From Pseudarthrobacter sulfonivorans (GTDB lineage: Bacteria > Actinomycetota > Actinomycetes > Actinomycetales > Micrococcaceae): a stretch of DNA of 64,000 nucleotides. Made by a program: the position numbers and the translations under genes. Location: the NCBI RefSeq assembly GCF_024391045.1, contig NZ_JANFCZ010000015.1:31544-95543 (forward strand). The letters are read 5' to 3'. Positions 8,756 to 18,121 of the stretch are shown here, piece by piece. Within the stretch, counting starts at the first letter, position 1, and every line of letters begins with the position of its first letter. Below the pieces are notes generated by a model. That model worked only from the letters and a program-made list of their open reading frames with translations. It made no database searches and had not been told where the DNA came from.

Positions 8756-9739
8756 ATGAAAGCCGTCTTTATTGCCGAACCTGGTGGTCCGGAGGTGCTG
8801 GAAGTCCGTGAAGTGGACGCCCCGGTTCCCGGTCACGGCGAGGTGCTGATCGACGTCGTCGCTGCCGGCCTGAACCGCGCGGATGTGCAGCAGCGCCGGG
8901 GCCTTTACCCGCCGCCGCCCGGTGCGTCCGAAATTCCGGGCCTGGAAGTTTCCGGCCGGATTGCGGGGTTCGGCCCCGGCGTCACCAAGGCATTCTCCGT
9001 GGGGGACAAGGTGGTGGCGCTGCTTGCCGGCGGTGGCTACGCGCAGAAGGTTGCCGTGCCCGCGGAGCAGGTCCTCAGGGTCCCCGACGGGGTGGACCTG
9101 GTCACTGCCGCGTCCCTGCCGGAGGTCGCTGCCACGGTGTATTCGAACCTGGTCATGACGGCACAGCTGCAGGCGGGGGAGACAGTCCTGATCCACGGCG
9201 CCACCGGCGGGATCGGGACCATGGCCATCCAGCTGGCCAAGGCGCTGGGCGCAAAGGTTGCCACCACTGCGGGGAGCGATGAGAAAGTGGGCACCGCCAA
9301 GGCCTTCCTCGGGGCGGACATCGCCATTAACTACAGGGAAGAAGACTTCCCGGACAGCCTGCGCCGGCAGAACGGCGGCAAGGGCGCCGACGTCATCCTC
9401 GATGTGGTGGGCGCAAAATACCTGGCGCAGAATGTGGATGCCCTGGCTGACTATGGCCGGCTCGTGGTGATCGGGCTCGTGGGCGGGGTGAAGGGCGAAC
9501 TCGATCTCGGCCAGCTCCTGCGGAAGCGCGCTGCCATCGTGGCCACGTCCCTGCGGCCGCGTCCGGTGGAGGAGAAGGGCGCCATCATGAGTGCGGTGCG
9601 CGAGTCCGTCTGGCCGCTGATCGCCGATGGCAGGATTCGCCCGCTGGTGGCCAAAACCTTCCCGCTGGACCAGGTGGCCGCCGCGCACGAGTACTTCGAC
9701 ACCGGCGACCATGTGGGCAAGATCCTGCTGCTGATGTAG
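8756..9739 (+). CDS. NAD(P)H-quinone oxidoreductase, zinc-free MDR family
   Basis: 327 residues starting MKAVFIAEPGGPEVLEV, with a gggag ribosome-binding site 6 bases upstream. The N-terminal GroES-like domain carries GLNRADVQQRRGLYPPPPGA, typical of the quinone oxidoreductase/PIG3 branch of medium-chain dehydrogenases. The Rossmann domain begins with the NADPH-binding segment VLIHGATGGIGTMAIQLAK at about 145-163. The cysteines and histidines that bind catalytic zinc in alcohol dehydrogenases are absent, so a one- or two-electron reduction of quinones or similar carbonyl compounds is most likely. The gene stands alone on the plus strand, about 150 bp before padR. Confidence 0.9.
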   Translation: MKAVFIAEPGGPEVLEVREVDAPVPGHGEVLIDVVAAGLNRADVQQRRGLYPPPPGASEIPGLEVSGRIAGFGPGVTKAFSVGDKVVALLAGGGYAQKVAVPAEQVLRVPDGVDLVTAASLPEVAATVYSNLVMTAQLQAGETVLIHGATGGIGTMAIQLAKALGAKVATTAGSDEKVGTAKAFLGADIAINYREEDFPDSLRRQNGGKGADVILDVVGAKYLAQNVDALADYGRLVVIGLVGGVKGELDLGQLLRKRAAIVATSLRPRPVEEKGAIMSAVRESVWPLIADGRIRPLVAKTFPLDQVAAAHEYFDTGDHVGKILLLM

Positions 9740-9780
9740 CAGCAGGCCGGAGGCTCCGGGTCACCGGGGGAAATCAGTAG

Positions 9781-9837
9781 ATACTGAGTATTGCGTTGCC
9801 GGATCCGCTGGGCTAGTCTCGAGCCATACGCGGTATG
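9781..9837 (+). promoter_or_regulatory. Two small palindromes upstream of padR
   Basis: An exact dyad ATACT-g-AGTAT lies at 9781-9791 and a second, CATAC-gcg-GTATG, at 9825-9837. Both share ATAC/GTAT half-sites. PadR-family repressors commonly control their own operon from such dyads, so these are reasonable operators for the padR-ABC-permease operon. Assignment is by position and symmetry only. Confidence 0.4.
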
Positions 9838-9891
9838 CACGGATTTGGGGGTCCGTGCAGACCGGACGCCGAAGCCCCCGCCGGGAGACAA

Positions 9892-10512
9892 ATGTCCATC
9901 CGCCACAGCCTCCTCGCCCTGCTGCAGGACCAGCCGCGATACGGCTATCAGCTTCGGGTCGAGTTCGAGAACCGCACAGGGGCCACCTGGCCCCTGAACA
10001 TCGGGCAGGTGTACACCACGCTGGATCGGCTGGAGCGTGACGGCATGGTCAGCAATGACGGGGGCGACGGCGAAGGCCACGTGGTCTACAGCATCACCGA
10101 GGCCGGGAAAGCCGAGGTGCGGGGCTGGTTTGCCGCCCCCGTGGAACGCACCAACCCGCCTCGCAACGAACTCGCCATCAAGCTCGCGCTCGCGGTGACC
10201 CTTCCGGGGGTGGATGTGCAGGCCGTCATCCAGGCCCAGCGGGTGGCTTCGATCCGGGCCCTGCAGGACTACACCAAGTCCCGGCGGGACACGGCCGCCA
10301 ACCAAAAGCCCGCGGACACTGCCTGGCTTCTTGTCCTCGACTCGCTCATCTTCCAGACGGAAGCCGAGGTCCGCTGGCTGGACCTGTGCGAAGCGCGGAT
10401 GGTGCAGCAGGCCGCCGGCCAGGGTGCCACGGGCCAGGGAACTGCACGCAAAACGTCCACCGGGGTCACCACGGAAGAGGCTGCCCCGCTCCCCGCGGAG
10501 ACGCGCCGATGA
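9892..10512 (+). CDS. PadR family transcriptional regulator
   Basis: 206 residues. The ATG at 9892 was chosen because gggaga sits 5-10 bases upstream and the PadR domain starts at once (MSIRHSLLALLQDQPRYGYQ). The winged helix covers about residues 5-80, with GQVYTTLDRLERDGMV as the recognition helix and wing. The rest resembles the C-terminal dimerisation region. PadR proteins usually repress efflux or stress genes and release DNA on binding a drug-like ligand. The stop codon overlaps the ABC ATPase start (ATGA), so the regulator is translated together with the transporter it probably controls. Confidence 0.9.
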   Translation: MSIRHSLLALLQDQPRYGYQLRVEFENRTGATWPLNIGQVYTTLDRLERDGMVSNDGGDGEGHVVYSITEAGKAEVRGWFAAPVERTNPPRNELAIKLALAVTLPGVDVQAVIQAQRVASIRALQDYTKSRRDTAANQKPADTAWLLVLDSLIFQTEAEVRWLDLCEARMVQQAAGQGATGQGTARKTSTGVTTEEAAPLPAETRR

Positions 10513-11246
10513 GCGTCCGGGGGCCGCAGCAGGTCCTGGAACTCGCCAAAGTCAGCAGGACGTTCGGTGAAGGGGCGACGGCGGTGGCCGCGCTGCGCGA
10601 GGTTGACCTCACCATCGCCGCGGGCGAGTTCGTCGCGGTCATGGGACCGTCCGGTTCCGGAAAATCCTCCCTCCTTGCGCTGGCCGGGGGACTGGACCGG
10701 CCGACGTCGGGCGGTGTCTTTGTGGAGTCCACGCCCCTCGGCGCGCTGGGACTGAACGAACTCGCCCGGTTGCGCCGCCGCGCCGTCGGCTATGTCTTCC
10801 AGGACTTCAACCTGGTGCCCACCCTGACGGCCGCGGAAAACGTGGCGCTCCCGCTGGAACTGGACGGGACGGCGGCGAAGAAGGCCCGGCGCCAGGCGCT
10901 GGACGCGCTGCGGCAGGTGGGGATTCCGGAACTCGCAGACCGGTTCATGGACCAAATGTCCGGCGGCCAGCAGCAGCGGGTGGCCATTGCCCGGGCCATC
11001 GTGGGCGACCGGCGGCTGATCCTGGCCGACGAACCCACCGGCGCCCTGGATTCCACCACCGGCCACGGCGTGATGGAGGTGCTCCGCGGCCGCGCGGATG
11101 CGGGTGCGGCGGTCATGTTGGTGACCCACGAGGCCCGGCATGCCGCCTGGGCAGACAGAGTGGTCTTCCTCAGGGACGGCAGGATCGTGGACCAGGCGAC
11201 GGCCCTGCACGATCCCGCCGTGCTGCTTGCGCAGGTCGGCTCCTGA
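10509..11246 (+). CDS. ABC transporter ATP-binding protein (MacB/LolD type)
   Basis: 245 residues from the ATG at 10509, which overlaps the padR stop by four bases. All nucleotide-binding motifs are visible: Walker A GPSGSGKSS, Q-loop VFQDFNL, signature SGGQQQR, Walker B LILADEPTG and the switch histidine in VTHEA. The FNLVPTLTAAENV stretch is typical of the MacB/LolD branch, which drives mechanotransmission by FtsX-like permeases rather than classical import. The partner permease starts two bases after the stop. A role in exporting a drug, peptide or lipid, or in envelope stress, is inferred from the PadR context. Confidence 0.92.
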   Translation: MSVRGPQQVLELAKVSRTFGEGATAVAALREVDLTIAAGEFVAVMGPSGSGKSSLLALAGGLDRPTSGGVFVESTPLGALGLNELARLRRRAVGYVFQDFNLVPTLTAAENVALPLELDGTAAKKARRQALDALRQVGIPELADRFMDQMSGGQQQRVAIARAIVGDRRLILADEPTGALDSTTGHGVMEVLRGRADAGAAVMLVTHEARHAAWADRVVFLRDGRIVDQATALHDPAVLLAQVGS

Positions 11247-11247
11247 C

Positions 11248-14142
11248 GTGGGGCTCAGTCTTGCGCCGGCCCCCGGCGGGCGCCGGCACGCTTTCCGTAT
11301 CGCCCTGCGGATGGCGCGCCGCGATATCCGCCGGCACAAAGGGCGTTCACTGCTGATCATCCTGCTCATCATGCTGCCGGTAGCCGCCATGACCGGGGCG
11401 CTCACACTGTTCGAGAGCACCCAGGAGACGGCAGCAGAACGGGTGGAGTACCAGCTGGGCACCACGCAGGCGCGGTTCCGGGCCATGGCGGCGCCCAACA
11501 GTTCCATGGTCCAGGATCCCGTTGACGAGACCCGGTTTGATTCCGCGAACTGGGACAGCGACCCCGCGTTCACGCCCCGGGATCCCCGGGAGATGATTCC
11601 CGCGGGCTACACCGTGCTCACGGAATCCGAGGTGGAACTGTCGGCGGAGGCTGGTGCTGCCGATGTGCCATTGCTCGGCCGGGCGGTGGACGCGCTGGAT
11701 CCTGCTTTCACCGGAAAGTACACCCTGCTCCAGGGGAGGGCGCCCGCGAACGACACCGAAATTCTGGTCTCGCCCGGCCTGCTGGACCGGTTCGGGCTGG
11801 ACCTGGGCGAAGACCTGACGACGTCGGCGGGGACGTTCGTTGCGGCTGGCACCCTGCGTGACGCAGGCTATTCCGACAACAACTCCATCGCGTACCTCAG
11901 GCCGGGGCAGGGCGCTTCGTCCAGCCGGGACGCGGCACCGCCCGCGGCTGGTACCGCGGCCGCAACCCTTCGATCCACGTTCTATTACGTGGTGGGCCCG
12001 GAACCGGTGACGTGGAACCAGATCCGGGCGGCCAACGCGGCGGGAGTGGCGGTGCTGTCCAGGTCAGTGGCGCTTGACCCGCCCCTGCCCGACCAGCGCC
12101 CGCCAGCCAGCCAGGGTGCGCAGTCCGCCGCGGCCGCCCCACTCGCAGCGTATGCAGGCGGCGCCCTCCTCGGCGCGCTGGCGCTCCTGGAGGTTGGCCT
12201 CCTGGCCGGTGCCTCGTTCGCCGTCGGTGCCAAGGGGCAGGTCCGGGACCTGGCGCTGCTGGCCGCGACGGGCGCCGAACCCCCCACTATCCGCTCGGTG
12301 GTGATGGCTGCCGGCCTGTGGCTCGGCGGCATAGGGGTTGCCGCCGGCGCGGTCCTGGGACTGGCCGCGGCCGCCGTGGTGGTCGGCGTCTTTCGCCTGA
12401 ACGGGTCGGTCCGGTTTCCGGGGTTCCATCCCGACGCGCCGCTGACTGTGCTGGTCATGGCCATGGGTTTTGCCGCCTGCCTGCTGGCCGCGCTTGCTCC
12501 GGCATGGCAGGTGGCGCGCCAGGCTGTGCTTGGCGCCCTTAAGTCCGGTCGTGCCCCGGCCCCTGCGGCCAAAGCTTCCACGGTGCTGGGCAGTATCCTC
12601 CTTGGCGTGGCCGCTGCGGCGCTCGCAGCGGGCACGTGGCTTGCCGTCAGCAGCGGGGACCCTGACGTATTCGCCGCCAGGACGCCCGTCATCGCCTGGC
12701 TGCTGCTGGGCGGGGCGGTACTGGGTGTTACGTCGCTGGTCCTGCTCACCGGCACCGTGGTGCGCATCCTGGCCCGGCTGGCAGGGCGGCTTCCGCTGGC
12801 GGGCCGGATGGCCGCCCGTGACGCGTCGCGGAACCGGAGCCGGACCGTGCCGGCGGTCGCCGCCGTCCTTGCGGCCGCCACCCTCGCCAGCGCCGGAATG
12901 GTCATGGCGTCCAGCCAGCAGGCGAACGAAGAACAGAACCACCAATGGTCCGGATTGCGGAACCAGGCCGTCCTGCCGTTGTTTGCCGGTCAGCCCGCGC
13001 TGGCTGACGGCACAGTGCCGGAACCGGTGCCGGTGGATCCTGCCACGCTGGTGTCAGCCCTGAAGGGGGTCCTGGACACCGTCGAATGGACCCACGTCCT
13101 GCGCACCCCCGCCATCAGGAACTGTGAGACCCGCCCGGAACGTATGGATGGGACACCCGCCCAGACGGCCACGTCCAGTTGCCTGCAATACTCGCTGGCA
13201 ACCCCGGCGGGCAACGAGTGCCCGGTGACCGCGGGCCAGCGTGTCCTCGATCCTGACGACTGGCGCTGCCGGGGAGCGATGCGCCCGCACGCCTCTCAAG
13301 GAAGCGTCGACTCCATGGTGGTCGGAACAGCGGAAGACGTCGAAAGGCTGTTTGGAAAGACTCCCACGGCGGAAGCACGCGACGTGCTGGCTGCCGGTGG
13401 CATGGTGGTGACCAACCCGGCCTTCGTGCGCAACGGGCACGCGTCCTTGGTGGCGCATGACGTGCGCACGCCCCAGCCGTCGGTTCCCGGTTCGGATGCC
13501 TTCCAGGGATTCAGGGAGGCAGGGCGGACGGAAGTGGCCGCAGCGGTCCTGGAGCCGGCCGTCAGTATGCACTACTACGGAGTGATATCCCCGGCAGCTG
13601 CCGCGGCGGCCGGCATGCGGGTGGAAAGCGACGCCCTGCTGGTTCAGCTCAGCGCCTACCCTGATGCCGCCCAAATGGACAAAGTCACGTCCGCATTCGC
13701 CGGAGTCTATAAGCACCGGTACGCGTCCATGTACGTGGAGCGCGGAGCCGAGCGGGATGCCTCCCTGGTTCTCTGGTCCATCGTTGGCCTGGGTGCGCTG
13801 ATCACCCTCAGCGCCGCAGGCATCACCACGGGGCTGTCCATGGCGGACTCGCGGAAAGACCATGTGACGCTGGCCGGCGTCGGTGCCGCCCCGCGGTTGC
13901 GCAAAGCGCTCGCGGGTTCGCAGGCGCTGATGACGGCAGGCCTCGGAACCGTGCTGGGAAGTGTTGCCGGGACTATCCCGGCGCTCCTGCTGGTGACTTC
14001 CACCGGGATGGCGCGTACCGCCGTCGTGCCCTGGCTTCAACTGGTGGCACTGCTGGTGGCGGTACCGTTGACCGGCGCCGCCCTGGCCTGGCTGTTTACG
14101 AGGGCGAAGCTGCCGGTGTCGCGCCGCGAGGTGGGGACCTGA
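11248..14142 (+). CDS. FtsX-like permease of the PadR-linked ABC transporter
   Basis: 964 residues from the GTG at 11248, just after the ATPase stop. An upstream in-frame extension runs through the ATPase gene and is not supported. The first membrane helix is near residues 35-55 (SLLIILLIMLPVAAMTGAL), followed by a large extracytoplasmic domain. A block of helices around 300-540 and a second extracytoplasmic part come next, and the terminal helices carry the FtsX signature region near residues 840-960. Two permease modules in one chain is normal for actinobacterial MacB-type exporters. Cysteines in the second extracellular part (NCETRPERMD, SSCLQYS, NECPV, DWRCRG) could form disulfides. The substrate is unknown. 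Confidence 0.88.
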   Translation: MGLSLAPAPGGRRHAFRIALRMARRDIRRHKGRSLLIILLIMLPVAAMTGALTLFESTQETAAERVEYQLGTTQARFRAMAAPNSSMVQDPVDETRFDSANWDSDPAFTPRDPREMIPAGYTVLTESEVELSAEAGAADVPLLGRAVDALDPAFTGKYTLLQGRAPANDTEILVSPGLLDRFGLDLGEDLTTSAGTFVAAGTLRDAGYSDNNSIAYLRPGQGASSSRDAAPPAAGTAAATLRSTFYYVVGPEPVTWNQIRAANAAGVAVLSRSVALDPPLPDQRPPASQGAQSAAAAPLAAYAGGALLGALALLEVGLLAGASFAVGAKGQVRDLALLAATGAEPPTIRSVVMAAGLWLGGIGVAAGAVLGLAAAAVVVGVFRLNGSVRFPGFHPDAPLTVLVMAMGFAACLLAALAPAWQVARQAVLGALKSGRAPAPAAKASTVLGSILLGVAAAALAAGTWLAVSSGDPDVFAARTPVIAWLLLGGAVLGVTSLVLLTGTVVRILARLAGRLPLAGRMAARDASRNRSRTVPAVAAVLAAATLASAGMVMASSQQANEEQNHQWSGLRNQAVLPLFAGQPALADGTVPEPVPVDPATLVSALKGVLDTVEWTHVLRTPAIRNCETRPERMDGTPAQTATSSCLQYSLATPAGNECPVTAGQRVLDPDDWRCRGAMRPHASQGSVDSMVVGTAEDVERLFGKTPTAEARDVLAAGGMVVTNPAFVRNGHASLVAHDVRTPQPSVPGSDAFQGFREAGRTEVAAAVLEPAVSMHYYGVISPAAAAAAGMRVESDALLVQLSAYPDAAQMDKVTSAFAGVYKHRYASMYVERGAERDASLVLWSIVGLGALITLSAAGITTGLSMADSRKDHVTLAGVGAAPRLRKALAGSQALMTAGLGTVLGSVAGTIPALLLVTSTGMARTAVVPWLQLVALLVAVPLTGAALAWLFTRAKLPVSRREVGT

Positions 14143-14169
14143 CCGGCCCCGACGCGGGGGAGCGGCCGC

Positions 14170-14194
14170 ACTCCGTTACGGAGTCGGGTCTTTT
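14170..14194 (+). terminator. Small hairpin after the ABC transporter operon
   Basis: actccg (14170-14175) and cggagt (14179-14184) pair around a tta loop, and cgggtctttt follows. It is a short stem for a terminator but lies 27 bp beyond the permease stop. The remainder of the 227-bp gap before cstA holds no other clear signal. Confidence 0.4.
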
Positions 14195-14369
14195 CCAACG
14201 GCAGGGGCAGGCCTACGGTAAGAGGCAGGAGTTCTGTCACTGAGCGCCTCAAGCCTGCCGTTCACCGCATGGACTCACGACGTTGGCGAGGGGCCGAGTT
14301 TGCGGTCATGCCGCGTTGGTAGGGTGCCTTGGAGCAACCGATGGAAGCAGCAATTCTCGAGGAGGAGAC

Positions 14370-16670
14370 ATGGCCAACAGGCCTGACGAACCGGCAGGTT
14401 CAGCGAAACGGGGCGGCCCGCTGACCGCCAACCCGGAACTCCCGCCCACAGCGGTGGATGCGGCAGTTGCCGAGGCCGAAGAGAAGAAATGGACGCCGGC
14501 GAAGATCGCGCTGTGGGCGGCCATCGCCCTGCTCGGCGGTGTGGCCTGGTTTATGGTGGCCATCATCCGGGGCGAGACCGTCAACGCCATCTGGTTCGTG
14601 TTCGCCTCGGTCTGCACCTATCTGATCGGTTACCGCTTCTACTCCAAAGTGATCGAGCGGTACATCACCAAACCCGATGACCGCCGCGCCACACCGGCCG
14701 AGTACAAGGCCGACGGAAAGGACTATGTCCGGACCGACCGGAACGTCCTGTTCGGCCACCATTTTGCCGCTATTGCAGGCGCCGGCCCCCTGGTCGGACC
14801 AATCCTCGCCGCCCAGATGGGTTACCTTCCCGGAACGATCTGGATCATCCTTGGCGTGGTCCTGGCCGGCGCAGTTCAGGACTACGTGGTGCTGTTCTTC
14901 TCCATGCGCCGCGGCGGCCGTTCCCTGGGCCAGATGGCCCGCGAAGAACTCGGCGTCATCGGCGGCACGGCTGCGCTGATAGCCACACTGCTGATCATGG
15001 TCATCATCGTGGCGATCCTGGCACTCGTGGTGGTCAACGCCCTGGCGGAAAGCCCCTGGGGCGTCTTCTCGGTGGGCATGACCATTCCGATTGCCCTGTT
15101 CATGGGTGTCTACCTCCGTTTCCTCCGCCCCGGCAAGATCATGGAAGTCTCCCTGATCGGCTTCGTGCTGCTGATGGCTGCCATCATCGGCGGCGGCCTG
15201 GTGGCCAATACCGAGTGGGGTGCCGCGTCCTTCACCCTGGACAAGGTCACCATCGCCTGGGGCCTCATCGTGTACGGATTCATCGCCGCCATCCTTCCCG
15301 TCTGGCTGCTGCTGGCACCGCGTGACTACCTGTCCACGTTCATGAAAATCGGCGTGATCGTCATGCTGGCGCTGGCCATTATTGTGGTCCGCCCGGAGAT
15401 CACGGTTCCGGCCTTCAGCGAGTTCGCAAGCCGGGACAACGGGCCGGTCTTCCCCGGCGCGTTGTTCCCGTTCCTGTTTGTCACCATCGCCTGCGGCGCC
15501 TTGTCGGGGTTCCACGCGCTGATCTCGTCCGGGACCACGCCCAAGCTGGTGGAGAAGGAACGTCAGACGCGCTACATCGGTTACGGCGGCATGCTCATGG
15601 AGTCCTTTGTGGCCATCATGGCGCTGGTTGCGGCCATCTCCATTGACCGCGGGCTTTACTTCGCCATGAACTCGCCGGCCGCCCTGACCGGGGGAACCAT
15701 TGAAACGGCAGCCACGTGGGTCAACAGCCTCGGCCTTTCCGGGGTCAACCTCAGCCCGGACCTGCTGTCGGAGACCGCGCGTAACGTCGGCGAGGAAAGC
15801 ATCGTGTCCCGCACCGGCGGCGCACCCACCCTCGCGGTGGGGCTCGCCCACATCATGCAGCAGTTCGTCGGCGGGACGGCCATGATGGCGTTCTGGTACC
15901 ACTTCGCCATCATGTTTGAGGCCCTGTTCATTCTGACCGCGGTCGACGCCGGCACGCGTGTGGCGCGCTTTATGCTGCAGGATTCCATCGGGAACTTTGT
16001 CCCGAAGTTCAAGGAGCATTCCTGGCGGCCCGGGGCATGGCTCTGCACCGCCGTCATGGTGGCCGCGTGGGGGCTGGTGCTCCTGATGGGCGTGACGGAT
16101 CCGCTGGGCGGCATCAACACGCTGTTCCCGCTGTTCGGCATCGCCAACCAGCTGCTGGCGGCCATTGCGCTGTCCGTGTGCCTGGCCATTGTGGCCAAAC
16201 GGGGGAGCTTCAAGTACCTGTGGATCGTCGCGGTGCCGCTGGCGTTTGCGGCCGTGGTGACCATCACCGCGAGCTACCAGAAGATCTTCTCGTCCACGCC
16301 CGCCGTCGGCTATTTTGCCAACAACGCGGCGTTCAGCAAGGCGCTCGCCGACGGCAAAACCGAGTTCGGCACGGCCAAGAGCGTTGCGGCCATGGAAGCC
16401 GTGGTGCGCAACACTGCCATCCAGGGCTGGCTGTCAGTGATCTTCGTGGTGCTGAGCATCATCGTGATCGCCATGGCCGTCGTGGCAACAGTGCGCGCCT
16501 TCCGGAACCAGCAGGCGGGGATCCCCAACGAGGACAACGAGGACCCGGCCCGTCCGTCCCGTGTCTTCGCTCCGGCCGGGCTGGTTGCCACACCGGCCGA
16601 GAAGGAACTGCTGGCCGAGTGGAACAAGCTGCCGGCCGAGCTGCGGTTTGAAAGGGCGGGTCACAACTGA
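14370..16670 (+). CDS. cstA: Carbon starvation protein CstA (pyruvate/peptide transporter)
   Basis: 766 residues. The ATG at 14370 follows a strong gaggaggag site, so the longer in-frame ORF is rejected. A hydrophilic N-terminus of about 45 residues precedes the first helix (IALWAAIALLGGVAWFMV). The CstA signature is clear: VFASVCTYLIGYRFYSKVI, DRNVLFGHHFAAIAGAGPLVGP, AQMGYLPGTIWIILG and HALISSGTTPK. About sixteen membrane helices can be drawn. CstA proteins take up pyruvate or peptides when carbon runs short; which of these this one moves cannot be told. The last base of the stop codon is shared with the start of the small partner gene. Confidence 0.95.
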   Translation: MANRPDEPAGSAKRGGPLTANPELPPTAVDAAVAEAEEKKWTPAKIALWAAIALLGGVAWFMVAIIRGETVNAIWFVFASVCTYLIGYRFYSKVIERYITKPDDRRATPAEYKADGKDYVRTDRNVLFGHHFAAIAGAGPLVGPILAAQMGYLPGTIWIILGVVLAGAVQDYVVLFFSMRRGGRSLGQMAREELGVIGGTAALIATLLIMVIIVAILALVVVNALAESPWGVFSVGMTIPIALFMGVYLRFLRPGKIMEVSLIGFVLLMAAIIGGGLVANTEWGAASFTLDKVTIAWGLIVYGFIAAILPVWLLLAPRDYLSTFMKIGVIVMLALAIIVVRPEITVPAFSEFASRDNGPVFPGALFPFLFVTIACGALSGFHALISSGTTPKLVEKERQTRYIGYGGMLMESFVAIMALVAAISIDRGLYFAMNSPAALTGGTIETAATWVNSLGLSGVNLSPDLLSETARNVGEESIVSRTGGAPTLAVGLAHIMQQFVGGTAMMAFWYHFAIMFEALFILTAVDAGTRVARFMLQDSIGNFVPKFKEHSWRPGAWLCTAVMVAAWGLVLLMGVTDPLGGINTLFPLFGIANQLLAAIALSVCLAIVAKRGSFKYLWIVAVPLAFAAVVTITASYQKIFSSTPAVGYFANNAAFSKALADGKTEFGTAKSVAAMEAVVRNTAIQGWLSVIFVVLSIIVIAMAVVATVRAFRNQQAGIPNEDNEDPARPSRVFAPAGLVATPAEKELLAEWNKLPAELRFERAGHN

Positions 16671-16873
16671 TGAGCGCCGGCCTTGCCGCATTGGCCACAG
16701 GCTTCCGGGGTTTCGCCCGGTACTTCGGCGGCGTCATGGGGGCTGATGCATATGCCAAGTACCTCGAGCACTACCAGACGGCCGGTCACCAGGAGCCGCC
16801 GCTGACGGAGCGGGAGTTCTGGCGGGACCACACGGACCGGCAGGACGCCAACCCGCAGGGCCGATGCTGCTGA
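16670..16873 (+). CDS. YbdD/YjiX family small protein, partner of CstA
   Basis: 67 residues, starting within the cstA stop codon (TGATG). The sequence GFARYFGGVMGADAYAKYLEHY followed by PPLTEREFWRD is the conserved core of the YbdD/YjiX (DUF466) family. These proteins are nearly always coded right behind cstA or btsT and are needed for transporter function in E. coli. Translational coupling fits a fixed ratio of the two products. The two C-terminal cysteines (GRCC) are unremarkable for the family. Confidence 0.9.
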   Translation: MSAGLAALATGFRGFARYFGGVMGADAYAKYLEHYQTAGHQEPPLTEREFWRDHTDRQDANPQGRCC

Positions 16874-16933
16874 ACGTGCCGTGCAGTGTCATCGACTGGA
16901 CCCGGCGTAGCCGGCGCGTGAGAGTATGAACGC

Positions 16934-17587
16934 ATGAGCGATCCGAACGACACTCAGCCTGACGACATTCCAGTGGAGGGCACCACCCTCGACAACGGCG
17001 GACCGGCCGAGCCGGGCGCGGCCGGGCCCGTCCCAACGGGTCCGGCTGCTGCCGGGGCGGCCGCCGGCAAGGACAAGCGCAGCAGCCTGCAGGACCTGGT
17101 GGACGAGCCTGCGAAAGTCATGCGGATCGGCACCATGATCCGGCAACTCCTGGAAGAAGTTAAGTCGGCTCCGCTGGACGAAGCCGCCCGCGGACGCCTG
17201 GCCGAGATCCACGAGCGTTCCATCAAGGAGCTGGAGGACGGGCTGGCCCCGGAGCTCGTGGCGGAACTGGAACGCATCAGCCTGCCTTTCCCGGACAACG
17301 CCACGCCGTCGGACGCGGAGCTCCGGATCGCCCAGGCGCAGCTGGTGGGGTGGCTTGAGGGTCTCTTCCACGGCATCCAAACAGCCATCGCTGCCCAGCA
17401 CGCCGCCCGGGAGCATGCCGTCGCCCAGATGCAGCTGAAGCAGTTGCCGCCGGGGACCATGATTGCCCCGGGCGTAGTCATCGGGGAGAACGGGGAACCG
17501 CAGCGGGCCACTGCAGGGCAGCGCCCCGGTGCAGGGACGCCAGGCCGGCCGGAGGACCCGGACCACGGCCCCGGCCAGTACCTCTAG
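16934..17587 (+). CDS. bpa: Bacterial proteasome activator Bpa (PafE)
   Basis: 217 residues. The N-terminus is a disordered acidic and Ala/Pro-rich tail of about 45 residues. The helical core (LQDLVDEPAKVMRIGTMIRQ, LEEVKSAPLDEAARGRLAEI) matches the DUF2587/Bpa family. The chain ends in GQYL, the motif that docks into the alpha-ring pockets of the 20S proteasome and opens its gate. Bpa forms a dodecameric ring and feeds unfolded proteins to the proteasome without ATP; known targets include the heat-shock repressor HspR. No proteasome subunits are coded in this window. The small gene at 17594 follows after 6 bp. Confidence 0.93.
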   Translation: MSDPNDTQPDDIPVEGTTLDNGGPAEPGAAGPVPTGPAAAGAAAGKDKRSSLQDLVDEPAKVMRIGTMIRQLLEEVKSAPLDEAARGRLAEIHERSIKELEDGLAPELVAELERISLPFPDNATPSDAELRIAQAQLVGWLEGLFHGIQTAIAAQHAAREHAVAQMQLKQLPPGTMIAPGVVIGENGEPQRATAGQRPGAGTPGRPEDPDHGPGQYL

Positions 17588-17593
17588 GTTTTC

Positions 17594-18070
17594 GTGGGGT
17601 TCTTTACCGCCGCCCGCCAGGGGCGCAAGGATGACGCCGAGCTCGGCAAGGGTCTGTGGCGCCGCGCCCACGATCGGTTCCACCGGGGTTTGGACCGCTA
17701 TCACCAGGTGCTTGAGGGTGTGGAAGACGATCAGCTCTACGCCGAACTGGTGGAGATCGCCAATGAGCTGACCGGGCTCCTGGAACGTGTCCGCACCATC
17801 TGCGTTGAGGCTCAGCGGCGCTCACCCAGCGACGGGCTCGACATTCCCGGAGCGTTGGCCGGTGTGCACAGGTCCCTGTCCAAGGCGGGTAACTCGCTGG
17901 CCACCACGGCCGAGGCTGCCGCCATGCTGCGGCTCGCCGTCGGACCGGTCCCGGTAGGGGCGGCCTCGGTGCGCCGCCGCGCGGAATCGGTGTTTGAGCA
18001 GGTGGCCGACGCCGAGCGACGCCTCGCAGAGGATGCCGCCGGCGGGCCGTCGGAGTCGCACGCCGGCTGA
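17594..18070 (+). CDS. Uncharacterised helical protein downstream of bpa
   Basis: 158 residues starting at GTG, 6 bp after the bpa stop, so probably co-transcribed. The sequence is strongly helical and charged (FHRGLDRYHQVLEGVEDDQL, VADAERRLAEDAAGG), with no signal peptide, membrane segment or catalytic motif. I do not recognise the family beyond being the kind of conserved actinobacterial gene that follows bpa. The spacing suggests a role linked to Bpa or the proteasome, for example as an adaptor, but that is inference from position only. Confidence 0.65.
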   Translation: MGFFTAARQGRKDDAELGKGLWRRAHDRFHRGLDRYHQVLEGVEDDQLYAELVEIANELTGLLERVRTICVEAQRRSPSDGLDIPGALAGVHRSLSKAGNSLATTAEAAAMLRLAVGPVPVGAASVRRRAESVFEQVADAERRLAEDAAGGPSESHAG

Positions 18071-18121
18071 GGCACACTCCGACTGCGGGGGCACTCCGGC
18101 TTCGGGGCCGGCCGGGAAGCC

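Noticed and set aside
14400..16019. 539-codon ORF opposite cstA
   Set aside because: His/Gln/Asp-rich shadow of the real membrane protein; no ribosome-binding site or family pattern.
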